From positions 11,794,501 through 11,854,500 of the forward strand of contig WPIO01000004.1 in NCBI GenBank assembly GCA_009760855.2: DNA of 60,000 bases, written 5' to 3'. Under the pieces are notes generated by a model. It did no database searches. It was not told the DNA's origin and worked only from the letters and a program-made list of their open reading frames with translations. The position numbers and the translations under genes are program-made. Source of the stretch: Cristatella mucedo. Taxonomy: Eukaryota > Bryozoa > Phylactolaemata > Cristatellidae. Of the stretch, positions 1-29,790 are shown one piece after another (the first letter of the stretch is position 1; the number at the start of each line of letters is the position of its first letter).

Positions 1-1689
1 GAGGCCGAATCCGGAATATTTCGGAGCTAAATTTGAAAATATGGTGCGAGCGAGTGTGTTCTACAATGCTGAGTGGACAGATCCAGCACCCAGCTCAAAT
101 GGCCCTAGCAACCTCCTGCTTTGCAGGTCAGCACTCGACCAAGTCATGTCAAGTCTCGAGGCTCCCCTAAAATGTGTATGGGCGTATGTTCCTAACTGGT
201 CATCTAGGTGTACCAGGTTCGTGCCTCGATTTTTCCCACTCGTGACTCAAAGTTGACCAGCCATGCTGGCTTGGCTGACAGTAATAAATACCCACGTTAT
301 CAGCATTCAATTGAGTTGCGTGCAGTTTTGGACTGCTTTAAAGGGTAGCTTCGCGAAAATGTGCTTATATCGTGCTGTTAATGTTTTCATATTTGGGCAA
401 GTTTGTAGTTCTTTCTTTGGCCATTGCTTGCTTCCTACAACCTACTTGACGAAGATGGCATACAAGTCACCCCTTTTCCGGAAGAGCATTTAATTTAAGC
501 TTTTTCACGGATTTTCCTCAACATATTCATCGAGTGGAATATTATTTGCCTGGTCTCAGCAACAACCCACGTTGGCAGATTATAAATATAATTCGTTTGT
601 ATAGTGGCCCAAGAGAGTTTCACATTTGCCTCTGGGCTCGAACTCACGACCTTAGGCAGACCTTGGTTCTTGGCAAGCACCTTAACCGCTCGAGTAAACC
701 AGCTCGACAGATTGTCTATGCATCTGGTTTTGCTATCACCCTTTTAAATATACTTCGGGATATACAATCGTCCCACATGTTACATCTGAAACATCAAGCA
801 TTAAGCTGTGAGCTGGTAGTTAGAATTTTACCCTCTTTGAAGTGTCTCGATTAAGATTATCTCCGTTTGGATTTTACACAAGTGCATTACTATTAATGTA
901 TTTGTAGAATTGTTTCATGAGTGAACAGGCAGACAAAACATTCCCAGCCACCCAATTTTTGTGATTTAGCTACTTCTAGCCAGCAATGGTGCTGTGCTGG
1001 TAGCTAAGTTTTGGCAATGTGTATGGTCTACTGCCATGTCATACTGCCCTGTTGTAGCCCAGCTGGGTCCTTAGCCAGCTGCTTGTTTAGTAGTTCAGCA
1101 AACAGTTGTTGTGTTGTTCCAATTTGTGGTGCATTTTTCATCCGATAATGCAAGATGTGTGTGTCAGTTGCTGTGTTCTTAAACAGTGGTTGGAGTTCAC
1201 TGCAGTTCATCTCCATTGACTTCATTGATGCACTCAAGGTGAGACAATGGGTGACGACTGTTCCTGGCAAATCTGAAGGGGCTTGCCCAGTGGCAAGCAG
1301 CCACCAGCTTCACTGTTATAAAGTATCCTTCACCCTTAGAGAACCAAATCTACATCCAGGTGCTTATTGACTTGTTGCAAAACCAGCAACTGTTGCAACA
1401 GAGTGCCAAAGAGCATCGAAATCAAAGGAATTGGCTGAGCTGTTAGTGCAATGATTGGCATCTGTGAGTTTTCACTTTCTAGACCCCTGATAATGTCTTG
1501 CTTTTGACCTACTGGCCCCAATGCCCCCAACTTGTCACTGTGTTGCAGTCTCACCTGCACCAGCAGTCTACCGGGCAGCCGGATTCTGGTAAAGTCTATC
1601 CTGCTTGCACCCATATCTACCTGGTGCCTGTCGTAAGGCACCTGCAGTGATCCAGTGTTAACCCAAAACCGCATAGCATAAGTCACCTG
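1..1689. other. No gene recognised (left end)
   Basis: Apart from the SINE at 581-708 nothing is supported. Minus-strand open frames at 1028-1270 and 1336-1689 show no known domain; the right part of the second overlies a LINE relic. Confidence 0.6.
581..708 (-). mobile_element. tRNA-derived SINE, family 1, reversed
   Basis: Reverse complement of the family 1 plan: tRNA-like head (AGCGGTTAAGGTGCT A-box area, GTTCGAGCCC B-box) plus a tail ending in GGGCCACTATACAAACGAAT. Confidence 0.75.
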
Positions 1690-2065
1690 TTTTGGCATGT
1701 GAAGGTAAATCAAACATGTCCACCTTCGAAATTGACACAGCATACCACTTGTCACCAATCTGCACTGGCTCCCCATCAAGCAATATATCGACTTCAAGAT
1801 TATTGTCACTCATTTTCAGGTTGCTTCATTCTCTAGTTCAGGTCTATTTGAGTTACTCCTCAATGTAACTAGGTATAGTACCAGTCGCTCTTCTGACTTG
1901 AGTCGCTTAGCTGTTTTCCAAACAATCTCTAATCATTTGAGATTTTTAGCTGATGTGCCCACATAGTGCTTTTAGTTATTATTTCTCGTAGAGTGGAACT
2001 CACTCGGGACTTATATTACATCCCTAGACTTGACGGACATCAGAACATTGAAAAGAAGCTAAAAT
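1690..2065 (+). mobile_element. L2/CR1-like LINE, worn C-terminal coding fragment
   Basis: 1690-1830 aligns with the LINE segment coding for LPVKQ-IDFK-L-TFRSLHS; 1985-2065 matches the WNSLP...FKK-LK-HLF end. Heavy divergence and frameshifts. The open frame on the opposite strand over this region is antisense to it. Confidence 0.55.
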
Positions 2066-2597
2066 GCACCTATTCCTTACAGAATGGCCTGTGTTGGTTT
2101 GCATTGTCCTTTGGATGGTGGTGCATACTGACAATGTGCTTCCTGTCACTAACTATATTGGTATGCCTTCTTTACAAAATCTGTAACATGCTTAGAAAAA
2201 GAGATTCATTTATATTGGGAAGTTATTAAATCTATTGGTATTGTTTGCGTTAACTAGAAATGTGACTGGGTGACTGAAAAATACCTTACATTATCTATGT
2301 CCCTCTACCCACCTGCTGCAACCGTTCGGTCACAAATTGCTTTCTGGCCAAGCAGCATTTCCACATTTTCTCTAGGGACTGGGTTACAGGTAGTGCGACC
2401 AGTTGGTCATCAGCCATTTGTTTTGACTGATGCCATATCATGCAAGAAGCAAAGCTTGCAAGATAATTGAGTGACATAAATTGTGTCCAGCTGACTATGT
2501 TTTAATTAATCTTTACTTTGCTCTTTAGTCAGCAATTGTAGCCCAGTTGTTGCTCAGGTTTTCGATTCTTTACCGGATAAAGCTGTTATGCCCAAAC

Positions 2598-2856
2598 AGT
2601 TCGTTCTTTATGTGCTTGTGCGTGCTGACACTGTTGCATGCTGCCACTAACCACACTTGCATGCTGACCTGTGCATGTCACCCCTAAATATGTTATTCAT
2701 GTTATTTATCAAGCATGACACCACTCACCTTTCGATCGTGTTTTCTTTGAGCAAATGTAAAGCATCTAGAGAGAAATTGAGTTCTCCGAAGGTGCTTTTG
2801 CAAGTGTATTATTATTGTTAATAATATTATTATTGTTACTACTATTGTTATTATCA
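2598..2856 (+). mobile_element. L2-like LINE 3' UTR and tail
   Basis: Matches the 3' UTR seen in better copies (GTGCTTATGCGTGCTGACAC..., GCAAATGTAAAGC, AGAGAAATTGAGTTCTC) and ends in a degenerate ATT repeat. Probably the same insertion as 1690-2065. Confidence 0.75.
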
Positions 2857-3570
2857 GACAAGCCATTATAAAATGCTCAGTGGTTCGATGTATTGCTGCC
2901 CTTCTGCTGTCTTCTCTATTTATCGAAGAATCAGGATTTTTTCTAAACAATTCTCAGAACACTCACAACATAGTGATGCTGAAAAATTCGTCCGAACTAA
3001 AGTGCTATCATTCTGCTAAAACTGTCGTTCTCTCTGTGGCTGTCTTAAGCAACGATGATCCTAATATTACTGCTCCTTATATCACTGCCATCTTATACCA
3101 CTTATATGTCCTTGACTTATCAGCATCATTCTTTACAGTTGAACAATAGATCCCGCTGAAGAGACAGTGCACTATAGTTGGTCATAATTGATGCTGATCC
3201 AGTTGGGTTCAAAACATAATTCCGACCGATTATAATGTGTCAAGGTCAGATCTCATCCATTGTAGCAGGTTATTTGCTCTAGGTTTCTTAAGTGACCATC
3301 TTTAATGCCCTGCTGTTCTGCTTGCATACTAATAACAGTTCAGGTTCACTCTATTGAATATCACTTTCATGCTTGGGATACCTACGTTTATTTATTGTCG
3401 AACCTCAAGGACTTACTTCTGCAGTGGCTTAACGTGTGTGCTACTGATACAAGGGGCTTGCTGTTAGCTAAAATTAAACTTTTAAAACGATGAGCTGTAC
3501 TTGATTACACAAGACTTGCTGTTGCTGGTGTAAGGGTCTTGGAACATTTATGGGGTCGGCATGTAGTAAT

Positions 3571-3700
3571 AATATAATAATAAGAATACATTTGATAAGG
3601 TGCCCTCAGAGAACTGGGATCTCTTTCCAGGCCATTTACAATTTCTGCAAAGGAAGCACGATCAAATAATTAGAGGTTGTATGCTCAGTAAACAACTAGA
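3571..3700 (-). mobile_element. L2-like LINE 3' tail, reversed
   Basis: AAT-repeat end at the left followed by the reverse complement of the LINE tail (GTGCCCTCAGAGAACTGGG, then TTCTGCAAAGGAAGCACGA). Tail only. Confidence 0.7.
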
Positions 3701-3835
3701 ATAACATGGTAGGAAAGTAAATGTAATAATAACTAAATCATAATAATATATTTGCTCAGCATATAGAGTATTTTATCTCTCTGTCTGTCCGTCTCTCTCT
3801 CTCTCTCATTTGTTGCTTCGTTGTAACAATTTTCT

Positions 3836-3911
3836 GATGGTCTTAAGTGATCCCTGTGAAAGGGTCGTTCGACCCCCAAAAGGGTCGCGACCCACAGGTT
3901 GAGAACCACTG
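3836..3911 (-). mobile_element. hAT-type terminal end (non-autonomous element or fragment)
   Basis: The minus strand begins CAGTGGTTCTCAACCTGTGG GTCGCGACCC, then GGTCGAACGACCC and CAGGGATCAC. CAGTGGTTCTCAACC is a hAT terminal inverted repeat type widespread in animals. The opposite end was not found; 3782-3812 to the left is a CT-rich microsatellite. Confidence 0.6.
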
Positions 3912-4295
3912 TTGTAAAGGAAGCATGCCAATATATTGTGTACGTCTACCGAATTTGACATATTTATTTCAAAGCAAAATTTTGCTAATATCTTGTACAG
4001 GTTATCATTTGCCTTGGGCAGTGACAGATTAGCACCACAATGGCTAGCTAAGGGTTTTTTTCTTGGTCTCAAGTTCTGATTCGGATGGATTGCTGTAACT
4101 ATCTTTTACGGCTCTTATACAATCCCATCCATCCTCCTGGCCTGAGAAATGGTGGCTAGCATAGATTTATGGTCTTTGTCATTTGCAGCTCGCACTCTTA
4201 CTCTGTAGGCTTAAGTTGGTATGTATTAGCATTCGAATTAGACCTCGGTACATAGATTATTGTGTTGCTAGCTGCATTTGGAAGCACTTGATGTA

Positions 4296-4432
4296 TGCTG
4301 GTTTGGCCCAGTACTTGTCCCAACCAAGGTAAAGGTGAATTTGAGGTCGTAGGCTCAAGCCCTTGGCATATGTGAAGCATTTGAATAGAGATTTAAGTTT
4401 TCTTCAGGCATTATACAAATGGATATATTACA
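4296..4432 (+). mobile_element. tRNA-derived SINE, family 1
   Basis: GCTGGTTTGGCCCAGTACTT, AGGTCGTAGGCTCAAGCCC (B box), then GAATAGAGATTTAAGTTTTC and the TTATACAAATG end. Confidence 0.75.
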
Positions 4433-5412
4433 TATTAAGGTCTATAATATATCTACATTTGCATGGTTTAACTTATTAGCTCAATTTCCTTTGGTGTTAA
4501 CGATGTTTTTTGACAATCTTGGCTGAATTCCCATGAGGATCTTGCTTGTTGAAAAGATATTCATACCAAATAGGATGGTGTAGCTGTTTGGATAAAGCAA
4601 AAGTGTGGAGTTTTATTGTAAGTTTATAGCGATAGCTGTAGTTTGAATCGATGAATGTAGAAAGAGTAGCTAATGGGTCACTTTCTAGCTGTTGCTTTGT
4701 ATGCAGTTATCATCTGACACGTTAATTTTTAATTTCCAGCAATCTTGGGGTACAGCAAAATTGATTGTTTTGTTATTGTCATTTCATGTGTTTCAATTTG
4801 CATTTCTTCTTAGCTTAGTGTAAGTGCAATCTCACACTCTGCTAGTTATACTTTGAAGCTTTCTGCTTCAATAATCTGGCAAGGGAATAGCAAATATTCC
4901 CGGTTGTTCGTGACGATATGCTCAGCAGTCTTGCCGCTTTGCCGCAGTCACAATTTTAATATTGTGTATATGAGCTGGAATACTTCAGAGCCATGTCCTA
5001 CCTGCTAGTGCCACCAGGGACTTTTCATTAGTGATAAAGTGCATACACTTGTGGAGAAGAGCAAACCGTTTGCTATATGCTGCTGTCCTCATCAGTTGTA
5101 GCTCCTTTGTCGAGTTCTTATACTATGTTTTTACTTAAAAAGGACGATGGCCCACGTCTAACTAGAGCTGGATAAGCCGTTGATGGTGTACTTTTATCGT
5201 AAGCACGCACCTGTGCATGCAAGCTCTCATGCCTGTTCCAGTATGCTTATTTATGTGCTCCAGCCCATGTCGTTGGCTATGGATTTCAAAAAGGCATTGT
5301 GTGTGAATATAGAGACGATCGTTTTGTTTGCACAATGAAGTATGCTAAGTTTTAGCCTATGAGTGCTCGAACTTTGGTGCTTGGATTTCGGGTTTGAGTG
5401 CATCAGCACACA

Positions 5413-5480
5413 GTTCTTTCTTGCCCACTGCAATCAGGAGTGATAGCCTTAACGGTTCTTCTGGCTGCTTTATAAAATAG
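5413..5480 (+). mobile_element. SINE family 2, tail fragment
   Basis: TTGCCCACTGCAATCAGGAG TGATAGCC... matches the body of the copy at 57676-57838 (TTGCCCACTGCAACCAGATT GATAGCC). Head absent. Confidence 0.5.
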
Positions 5481-6485
5481 TCTGCTAGATTGACTAATCT
5501 TAACTTCGTTTTTGTTTAGCAGACTAAGACGTCTGATCGGAGACAGTGTAGCCCGATGCATTTCTAGACCTCAGCAGAATCCTTACCATTGCGGATATTT
5601 CCAAAACACTCCAGAATTATGAATTTGCAAATTGTTCCTTAATTTGAGTAAATCTGTTAGTGTCTCTAAAGCTGATAGCCGAAGGCAGCGGCATGCTGTC
5701 AAACTTAAAGATTTTTGTAAACGGTAGATTCCCAGCAGTTCTGTGTTTTTAACTTAACATCTGCATTCGGCTCTTCATCTATATGTACACTGCTGTCAAA
5801 ACGGTTCTCTGCACCTGCTACCCACGATTACAGAAAGTTAAGCTCCAGGACGTTTAATGACGTATACAGCAAAATGTATCCAACCGAAGCAGAAATTGTT
5901 TCCCAGTTTGAAACAAGTAGAGCTAAAGTTTCATTTCAAATTTCACTCTGATAAATGAAGTATTAGCCGAGTTATGGAGTTTACAAGACACTAGCCGACC
6001 CTGCAAATGAAGCTATATAAAAGTCACAATAATGCACCTCAACATGCTTCAAGCATGTATCGCGATCCACCAAGGTTGCACAAGTTGGGATACAAGTCGC
6101 ATAGGATTCATAGATCTGTAAATTTTTATAAGTATTTTCTCGACATACCCCATTAAGCAGCCGTGGGACTGCACTACTCTGAATGTTTTCCGAAAGCTGA
6201 GTGAAAGCTCCGTGAGCCAATGACATTGCTTTTATAGGAAGTCATAAAGAACAGGGCGGTCCGACCTGCTGGTGTGAGTACCCATTAGTGAATGTATAAC
6301 CTTAGCTCTAAAAAAATTCCTGGGCATGTTTTCACTACTTTTAGAGGACGAACTAGTCAATCAGCCTGACGGGGTAGTGGCTTGGTGGGAGTACCTATTT
6401 TTTTCAGTGCACATAGCTGCAGTGCTTACACTCGGGTACGAAGCTCTTATTTGTCTGCAGGTCGTTGTGCAGGCAAATAACTGCA

Positions 6486-6611
6486 ATGGAAATTGGCTTG
6501 TTTAACTACACATTGATGGGACTTTTGGCATTTTGCTTACTTGTCAAATCTGAGTTGGCTCATTTTTACGTTTGTTTTTTGTTAATCGGTGCAAGCCTCT
6601 GTTCATTGCAG
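6486..6611 (+). other. Possible signal-peptide start region (unproven)
   Basis: An ATG at 6486 opens a hydrophobic, signal-like run (TLMGLLAFCLLV) directly upstream of the first Ig exon. It is in a different frame from the Ig exon. The only phase-compatible donor in it would leave an intron of under 40 nt, implausibly short. The real first exon may lie outside the window or be unrecognised. Confidence 0.15.
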
Positions 6612-25067
<18,456 letters not shown>

Positions 25068-25899
25068 CATCGTTGCATTGTCGCTCTGGCTCTGTGCATC
25101 AGCAGTCATGCAGCAGGTGCAATGGTAGCTTATATGGCCAGCATGGAGAACAGGGTAACCTACTTAAGTGATCATTCTACTTTAGGCTTAAGCCGAAGAT
25201 ACAGGGACACTTATTTCATACATATCATGCTATTTTCACTGCTTATACTAAGAAGCTTAAGTTTTTTTGGGGATTTTTGCTTACTGTCATTACTTTTGTT
25301 GTGACCTGCTGTCGGCATACTTGTGCTCTGGCATCAGAGCAGCAACAGGACTGTTCAGCTACCACTTCCATATACTTGCTGGTTGGTACAACTGGATTTT
25401 AGATATGATCATGTCCATTTTATGTTGCCGAATGGAATATGTCTGATATATTCCGTCAAGCTATTGTATTAGCTTGCGAGAAGTTTTTATATTTCATAAA
25501 CTACTTAAGCACACAGTTAATTTTACCTGACTAATTAGTTTGTCTATACTGTTAATTTCAGTAGCTTGATTCGTGCTTCAATGACCCGAAGCCGAACCAT
25601 GCAGTTCAAGCAATACAGGCGTTTGGTCAATGTTTGCCAGAACAAAAAAGAGGCAAGATTTCTGCTTGCCAATACCGAGCAACTGTCTGCTGCTAGCACT
25701 GTCACCGATTTTCCTAGTCGTTCCATGTAAGAGATATTTGAAAGTTGTGTAGTTCAATTTTCGTATTTGTTCACACACCTCGATCAATCAAAACGGGTGA
25801 TGGAGTCACTATTATTACACGGCCTTCTATTTAAAGCAGTTTGAAGTCCCCTAGAAGCAGTCTTTCGATTCTGTTGTTCTTGGGTTCACCTGACAAGCT
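25068..25899. other. 3' flank of the Ig gene
   Basis: Probably 3' UTR and beyond. No clear polyadenylation signal, gene or repeat was seen. Confidence 0.5.
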
Positions 25900-26740
25900 A
25901 CCAATTGTGGCAATAGTCTCGTTCAACAGGTATCAACTCCTACTTTGTTTAATATTTCTCAGATTTCATTGTGATTCTTGTGCAAGAAATCAATTCTTCC
26001 TCGTCATGGGTGATTATAAAATTGATTTTGATAACTTGTCTTTCAGCACCGAATTTCGTGCTCTAACTCACTGTCTCTGGCGGCTCATGTGCTTGACCCT
26101 ACTCACATCAAGGGTCATACAGGTGGCCTAGGCATGGTCATGTACATGGCCCTACTCACGGTCTCCATTCTACCGTTCCTATCAAAGACACTGGAACGAG
26201 TTTTGGCAGACCAGCTGAACTCATTATGAAACTTCAAACCCTGCTAGTAAGCCCCAGTCTGGTTTTATTTTTTTTTATAGTTTTAAGCTAATTACTCCAC
26301 ATGGGCAGCGTTAGTTTGGCTGTATAGCTGCCTACATGGAATATTAACAATACACTTGATAAAATGCCCTCGGAGAATTAAATCTCTTTCTAGGCGCTTT
26401 ACTATTGCTGGAATGATGACTTAGATAGAATCTCTGCTTTTTTGCTCGAACTTTCGGCAGCTTTTGATACTATTAATCACTAAGTCGTTCTTGAGCGCCT
26501 CTCATTTCACCTGTCCATACTGGTACTGCACTGAAATGGTTCAGATCCTATCTCAGTAGGACACTCCAGCATGTTAATGCAAATCTAGACAGATCATCCG
26601 AGTAACCTCTGAAGTATAGGGTACCTGAGAGCTCTGTGCTTGAACCCGTTCTTTTCACTGATTATCCTTTCCCTCTTGTCGCTGTGATTGCCAGGCTCAA
26701 TGTATGATTTCACTTCTATGCTGATGACACTTAGTTGTGT
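25900..26740 (+). mobile_element. L2-like LINE with endonuclease and RT pieces, interrupted
   Basis: An endonuclease relic (LVMGDYKIDFDN at about 26006; then in another frame HVLDPTHIKGHT at about 26090, the L2-type end of the APE domain) is followed by an RT N-terminal piece (SILPFLSKTLERVLADQLN at 26165), an inserted reversed LINE tail (26344-26420), the LSAAFDTINH region, and the active-site box FHFYADDT near 26715. Coding similarity stops at about 26742. The endonuclease-RT linker is missing. Confidence 0.8.
26344..26420 (-). mobile_element. Reversed L2-like tail nested in a LINE
   Basis: AATACACTTGATAAAATGCC CTCGGAG... TTTCTAGGCGCTTTACTATT is a reversed LINE 3' tail; the host LINE's reading resumes directly after it. 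Confidence 0.75.
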
Positions 26741-26741
26741 A

Positions 26742-27515
26742 GCCGAGTTCCAGGGGTCAGAGGCTATTTCCTGCCATGCCTCGCCATACTGGCCACATCA
26801 TCGCTTGCCATGCCGCGGAGCTAGGGTCAGCGGCATGCGAGCGAGCCGTCAGGTTCGAGCTCTGTATAATGTCGCATGTGCCAACAATAGGGGAACTAAA
26901 CAGGTCTACAGGGGAAGGTCCTATACAAAGTACACTACGCCGAAAGCTCGAACAAATGTGCTATTTGGTCAGTCGGCTTCGGAAGTCCCGCCATTGTACC
27001 AACTCTGTTCCAACAGTATGAGCGTTCTCCGTTAAAGATCCGGCTAGCTGAGTAACTGCTTGGCTAGTCGGAGTCGACGTCCACCAGTCAAGAGCTCTCG
27101 CTTGTGGTGGACGCTATACGGGGAGCGAGGAATGTGCAAGTCACAACAACGAGCGTGCTATCCATCTCCACTTATGCCTTGGGTCGCCTTTCGTGCTTGG
27201 CGCATCGCCCGAGCACGCCTGCACGAATCCAGGTGCATAACTCGGCGAGACCGGAAGCCTCCAACGCCACGACTTACTCGGCCAACTTTCTACCCAAGAG
27301 CCTTGGCGACTTCTCTTCACTGCACATCTGGCCATGCCATAGGTCAGACCCTGGCCTAGCCCGTGATCCTTACCACATTACAGCCGTCCCGTCCCAGCCG
27401 ACAGAACCTAGCCTGGGTACAGTTGTACCCCCATTCAAAAGTGCTTTCTTTACAGCAAACGTAAAGTACCTAAAAAAAGATTTGACTTCTCTGAACGTAC
27501 TACACCAAATGTATA
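26742..27515 (+). other. GC-rich unidentified segment ending in an L2-like tail
   Basis: Composition rises above both flanks from about 26750 to 27430. Open frames exist (27104-27568) but show no domain I know. 27445-27515 resembles the LINE/SINE 3' end (GCAAACGTAAAGTACCTAAA AAAAGATTTGACTTCTC). It sits where the host LINE's C-terminal coding part should be. Confidence 0.5.
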
Positions 27516-28132
27516 GTTTATATGTTAACGTTTTTTTTATGAGTAGAAGTCGCACCTTTTCCATTTAAAAAATAAACCAACTTATACACTGCAAGTCAAT
27601 ATTTGACCCAATCAGGAAGAATTCGATAAATTTTACAAGATGCTCAGGGTAATAATCCCGAGACCCGTCACCAGCATCCTTCCCATGCCCACGCAAACCG
27701 ATCTTTTTTAGGACTAACAAACTCTACTGAAAAGTATGACTAAATTGGGAACTCTTGAGTCTCACGGAGATGGCTCATAAATAGGTCATATTCAATTACC
27801 TTCGTTGGCTGACGATATTCAAGCACTCAGTAGAAAGTCTTATATCGCTGCAGCATTTTATGTGTCATGATCATTAATGCATGGGCAGGATTTTCTATTG
27901 CATTAAAAGAATGACAATAATATCAATAATAGCCATGCTTTCTATACATTCTGAAATAACCGAATACACCTGCAGACACTTCAAATCCCTGCAAAAGAAG
28001 CAATTACCTATAGTCAATCAAAAGCAAGGTATCCTGAGTTAGATTTGGGTGCAAAACACCGACATTTAATGTTTAGACCAGCTTGCATAAGAACACAAGA
28101 AGACATTCAAGGCGGCTAGTTAGTAAAGCTCG
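27516..28132. other. No feature recognised
   Basis: AT-rich, no long open frame, no repeat recognised. Confidence 0.6.
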
Positions 28133-28260
28133 TAAACCATTTGTATATCGCCACAAGGGAACATAATCTATACCCAGGTGCTTAGAAAACGCTGCAGGGC
28201 TTGAGCCCACGACCACGATAATCAAAGGCGAGCATCTTAATACCTGGTCCAAATCAGGGA
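28133..28260 (-). mobile_element. tRNA-derived SINE, family 1, reversed
   Basis: Reversed tail ATTTGTATATCGCCACAAGG, B box GGGCTTGAGCCCACGACC and head AGCATCTTAATACC. Confidence 0.7.
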
Positions 28261-28454
28261 GGCATCGTCGGTTAGTAACATTGCAATCAATCGTGCACAA
28301 GGTAGCAAAGCACGCAGGAGAAAAATATCTGTCTATTGGAGTGTCAAGCAAAAGAGTATAGCAATTGCTCTTAGTCACGTCGAGCGCAGTTTCCTAATGC
28401 ACAAGCGTGCCAAAGGGTGATTTACTTGAACCAGCAGAGGCCGTGAGGAGTAGA

Positions 28455-29790
28455 AACTTTTTTATGCACCGTCTAATCTGGAGATGACGTGAGGTCAGCT
28501 CCGAGAAGTGAGCTCCCAGGTTTGGGAGCACAGATTCTGAATGCACGGTAGCTAAACAGAGATTTGAAGTTAGCTAGGTAATCGACCAGAGTAAGAAGGG
28601 TGGGCCATGCAGAAGCATGCCAGATGCCACGATAATTCACACAGGTAATTAGACTGGAGAGGGTTAGAGCTGAGGGAGCTAAAAGAGAATGATAGAATCT
28701 GGCCACCGACAAAGCTGCTCCTTCGATAGATGCCAGTGAAGATTGGTTAGCATCAAAGTATTTGGGAAGTTGCGAGATTGACGTCAGATAGGCCAAGATA
28801 GCGAGTTTGGCTCAAACTCTTAAATATAATAATTCATTTATATAGCGCCCCAAGAGAACTTAATCTCTATTCAGGCGCTTTACATATGCCTTGGGGCTCG
28901 AGCCCACGACCTCAGTCAGACCTTGGTCGGTCGGGGCGAGCACCTTAACCGCTAGACCAAACCAGCTCAGCACAAACTCTTAACGTCTTATTGCACAGGT
29001 ACGAAGACCCATGTCTAAGAAATTACAGAAGCTTGGTAGGGACTTAGCAAATGAATCAAGAAGCTACGGCTATGGTGCCCTTATTTGAACGTGCTCAAAT
29101 TTGTGCAACATTACGTAGATGATATTTGGCAGGCTTGAACGAGAAACCAATTTGCTTATTTAATGATAAGTAAATTTGGAAAACGACAGAAGTGTGCAAA
29201 AGCTCAAAGAGATGTGCTGGTCATACGGAGTAAGAGGATTATGCTTTCTATTTCTGATCGACACTAGATTTTTCCAGCATTAGTAAATCGGCTTTCGATT
29301 CATTTAATGTGAGAGCGTTTGCTGCACTCCAAGTGCGAACGTCAGAAATGCACACTGTCAGGGAGCATGAGCCGAGCTCGAGGTGCTCGGAGGCGAGGAG
29401 TATTGAGGAGCTCGTATGGAGTATTGAGTATTGAGGCGCTCGTGCAGCTGCATCAAGTCCGCATTAAAGTGCAAAATCCAAGTTGTGCTCGGGGATTAAA
29501 TTCGATAGGCTGCGTGTACAAACTGTAAAAAGGATTTTACCTGAAACGAATCCACGGGGCACGATAGTTCATCAATAGCTCATTGGATTATCGTTTTCCG
29601 CAGCTATCAACTCTCTGAATTCTGCGATTAAAATAAAACTCAAACCGTCGTAAGACAGAGCCCGTGAAACCTTTGTCTGACGACGGGTGCTTATGAAGAA
29701 CTTGGTGATAAATGATGTGAAAAGCTGCAGAGAGATCTAGCATAGCAAGCAGAGAGACATTTTCTAAGTTAGCTTTCATGACGTCACTTA
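28455..29790 (-). mobile_element. L2-like LINE, reversed, with nested SINE
   Basis: Minus strand from the right: NVSLLAMLDLSAAFHIIYHQ (29700-29770), an FKPAKYHLRNVAQI region near 29130 (as FQLHNIAKI in other copies), and the C-terminal YLANFKSLFSYRAFRICAPK near 28550. All frames are broken, and a SINE sits at 28824-28976. Confidence 0.75.
28824..28976 (-). mobile_element. tRNA-derived SINE, family 1, nested in a LINE
   Basis: Near-intact reversed copy (TTATATAGCGCCCCAAGAGA ... GGGCTCGAGCCCACGACCTC ... CACCTTAACCGCTAGACCAA). It interrupts the reversed LINE at 28455-29790, so it inserted later. Confidence 0.85.

Larger units (their letters stand above)
2857..6485. other. Upstream flank of the Ig gene, no exon found
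   Basis: Contains a reversed LINE tail, a hAT end, a family 1 SINE and a family 2 SINE tail. The rest (2857-3570, 3912-4295, 4433-5412, 5481-6485) shows no exon, promoter element or RNA gene I can support. The open frame at 2880-3149 lacks an ATG and an Ig pattern. Confidence 0.55.

Noticed and set aside
2880-3149. Signal-like start upstream of the Ig gene (ALLLSSLF)
   Set aside because: The frame starts at GTG, its own ATG is out of frame, and no phase 1 donor links it to the first Ig exon.
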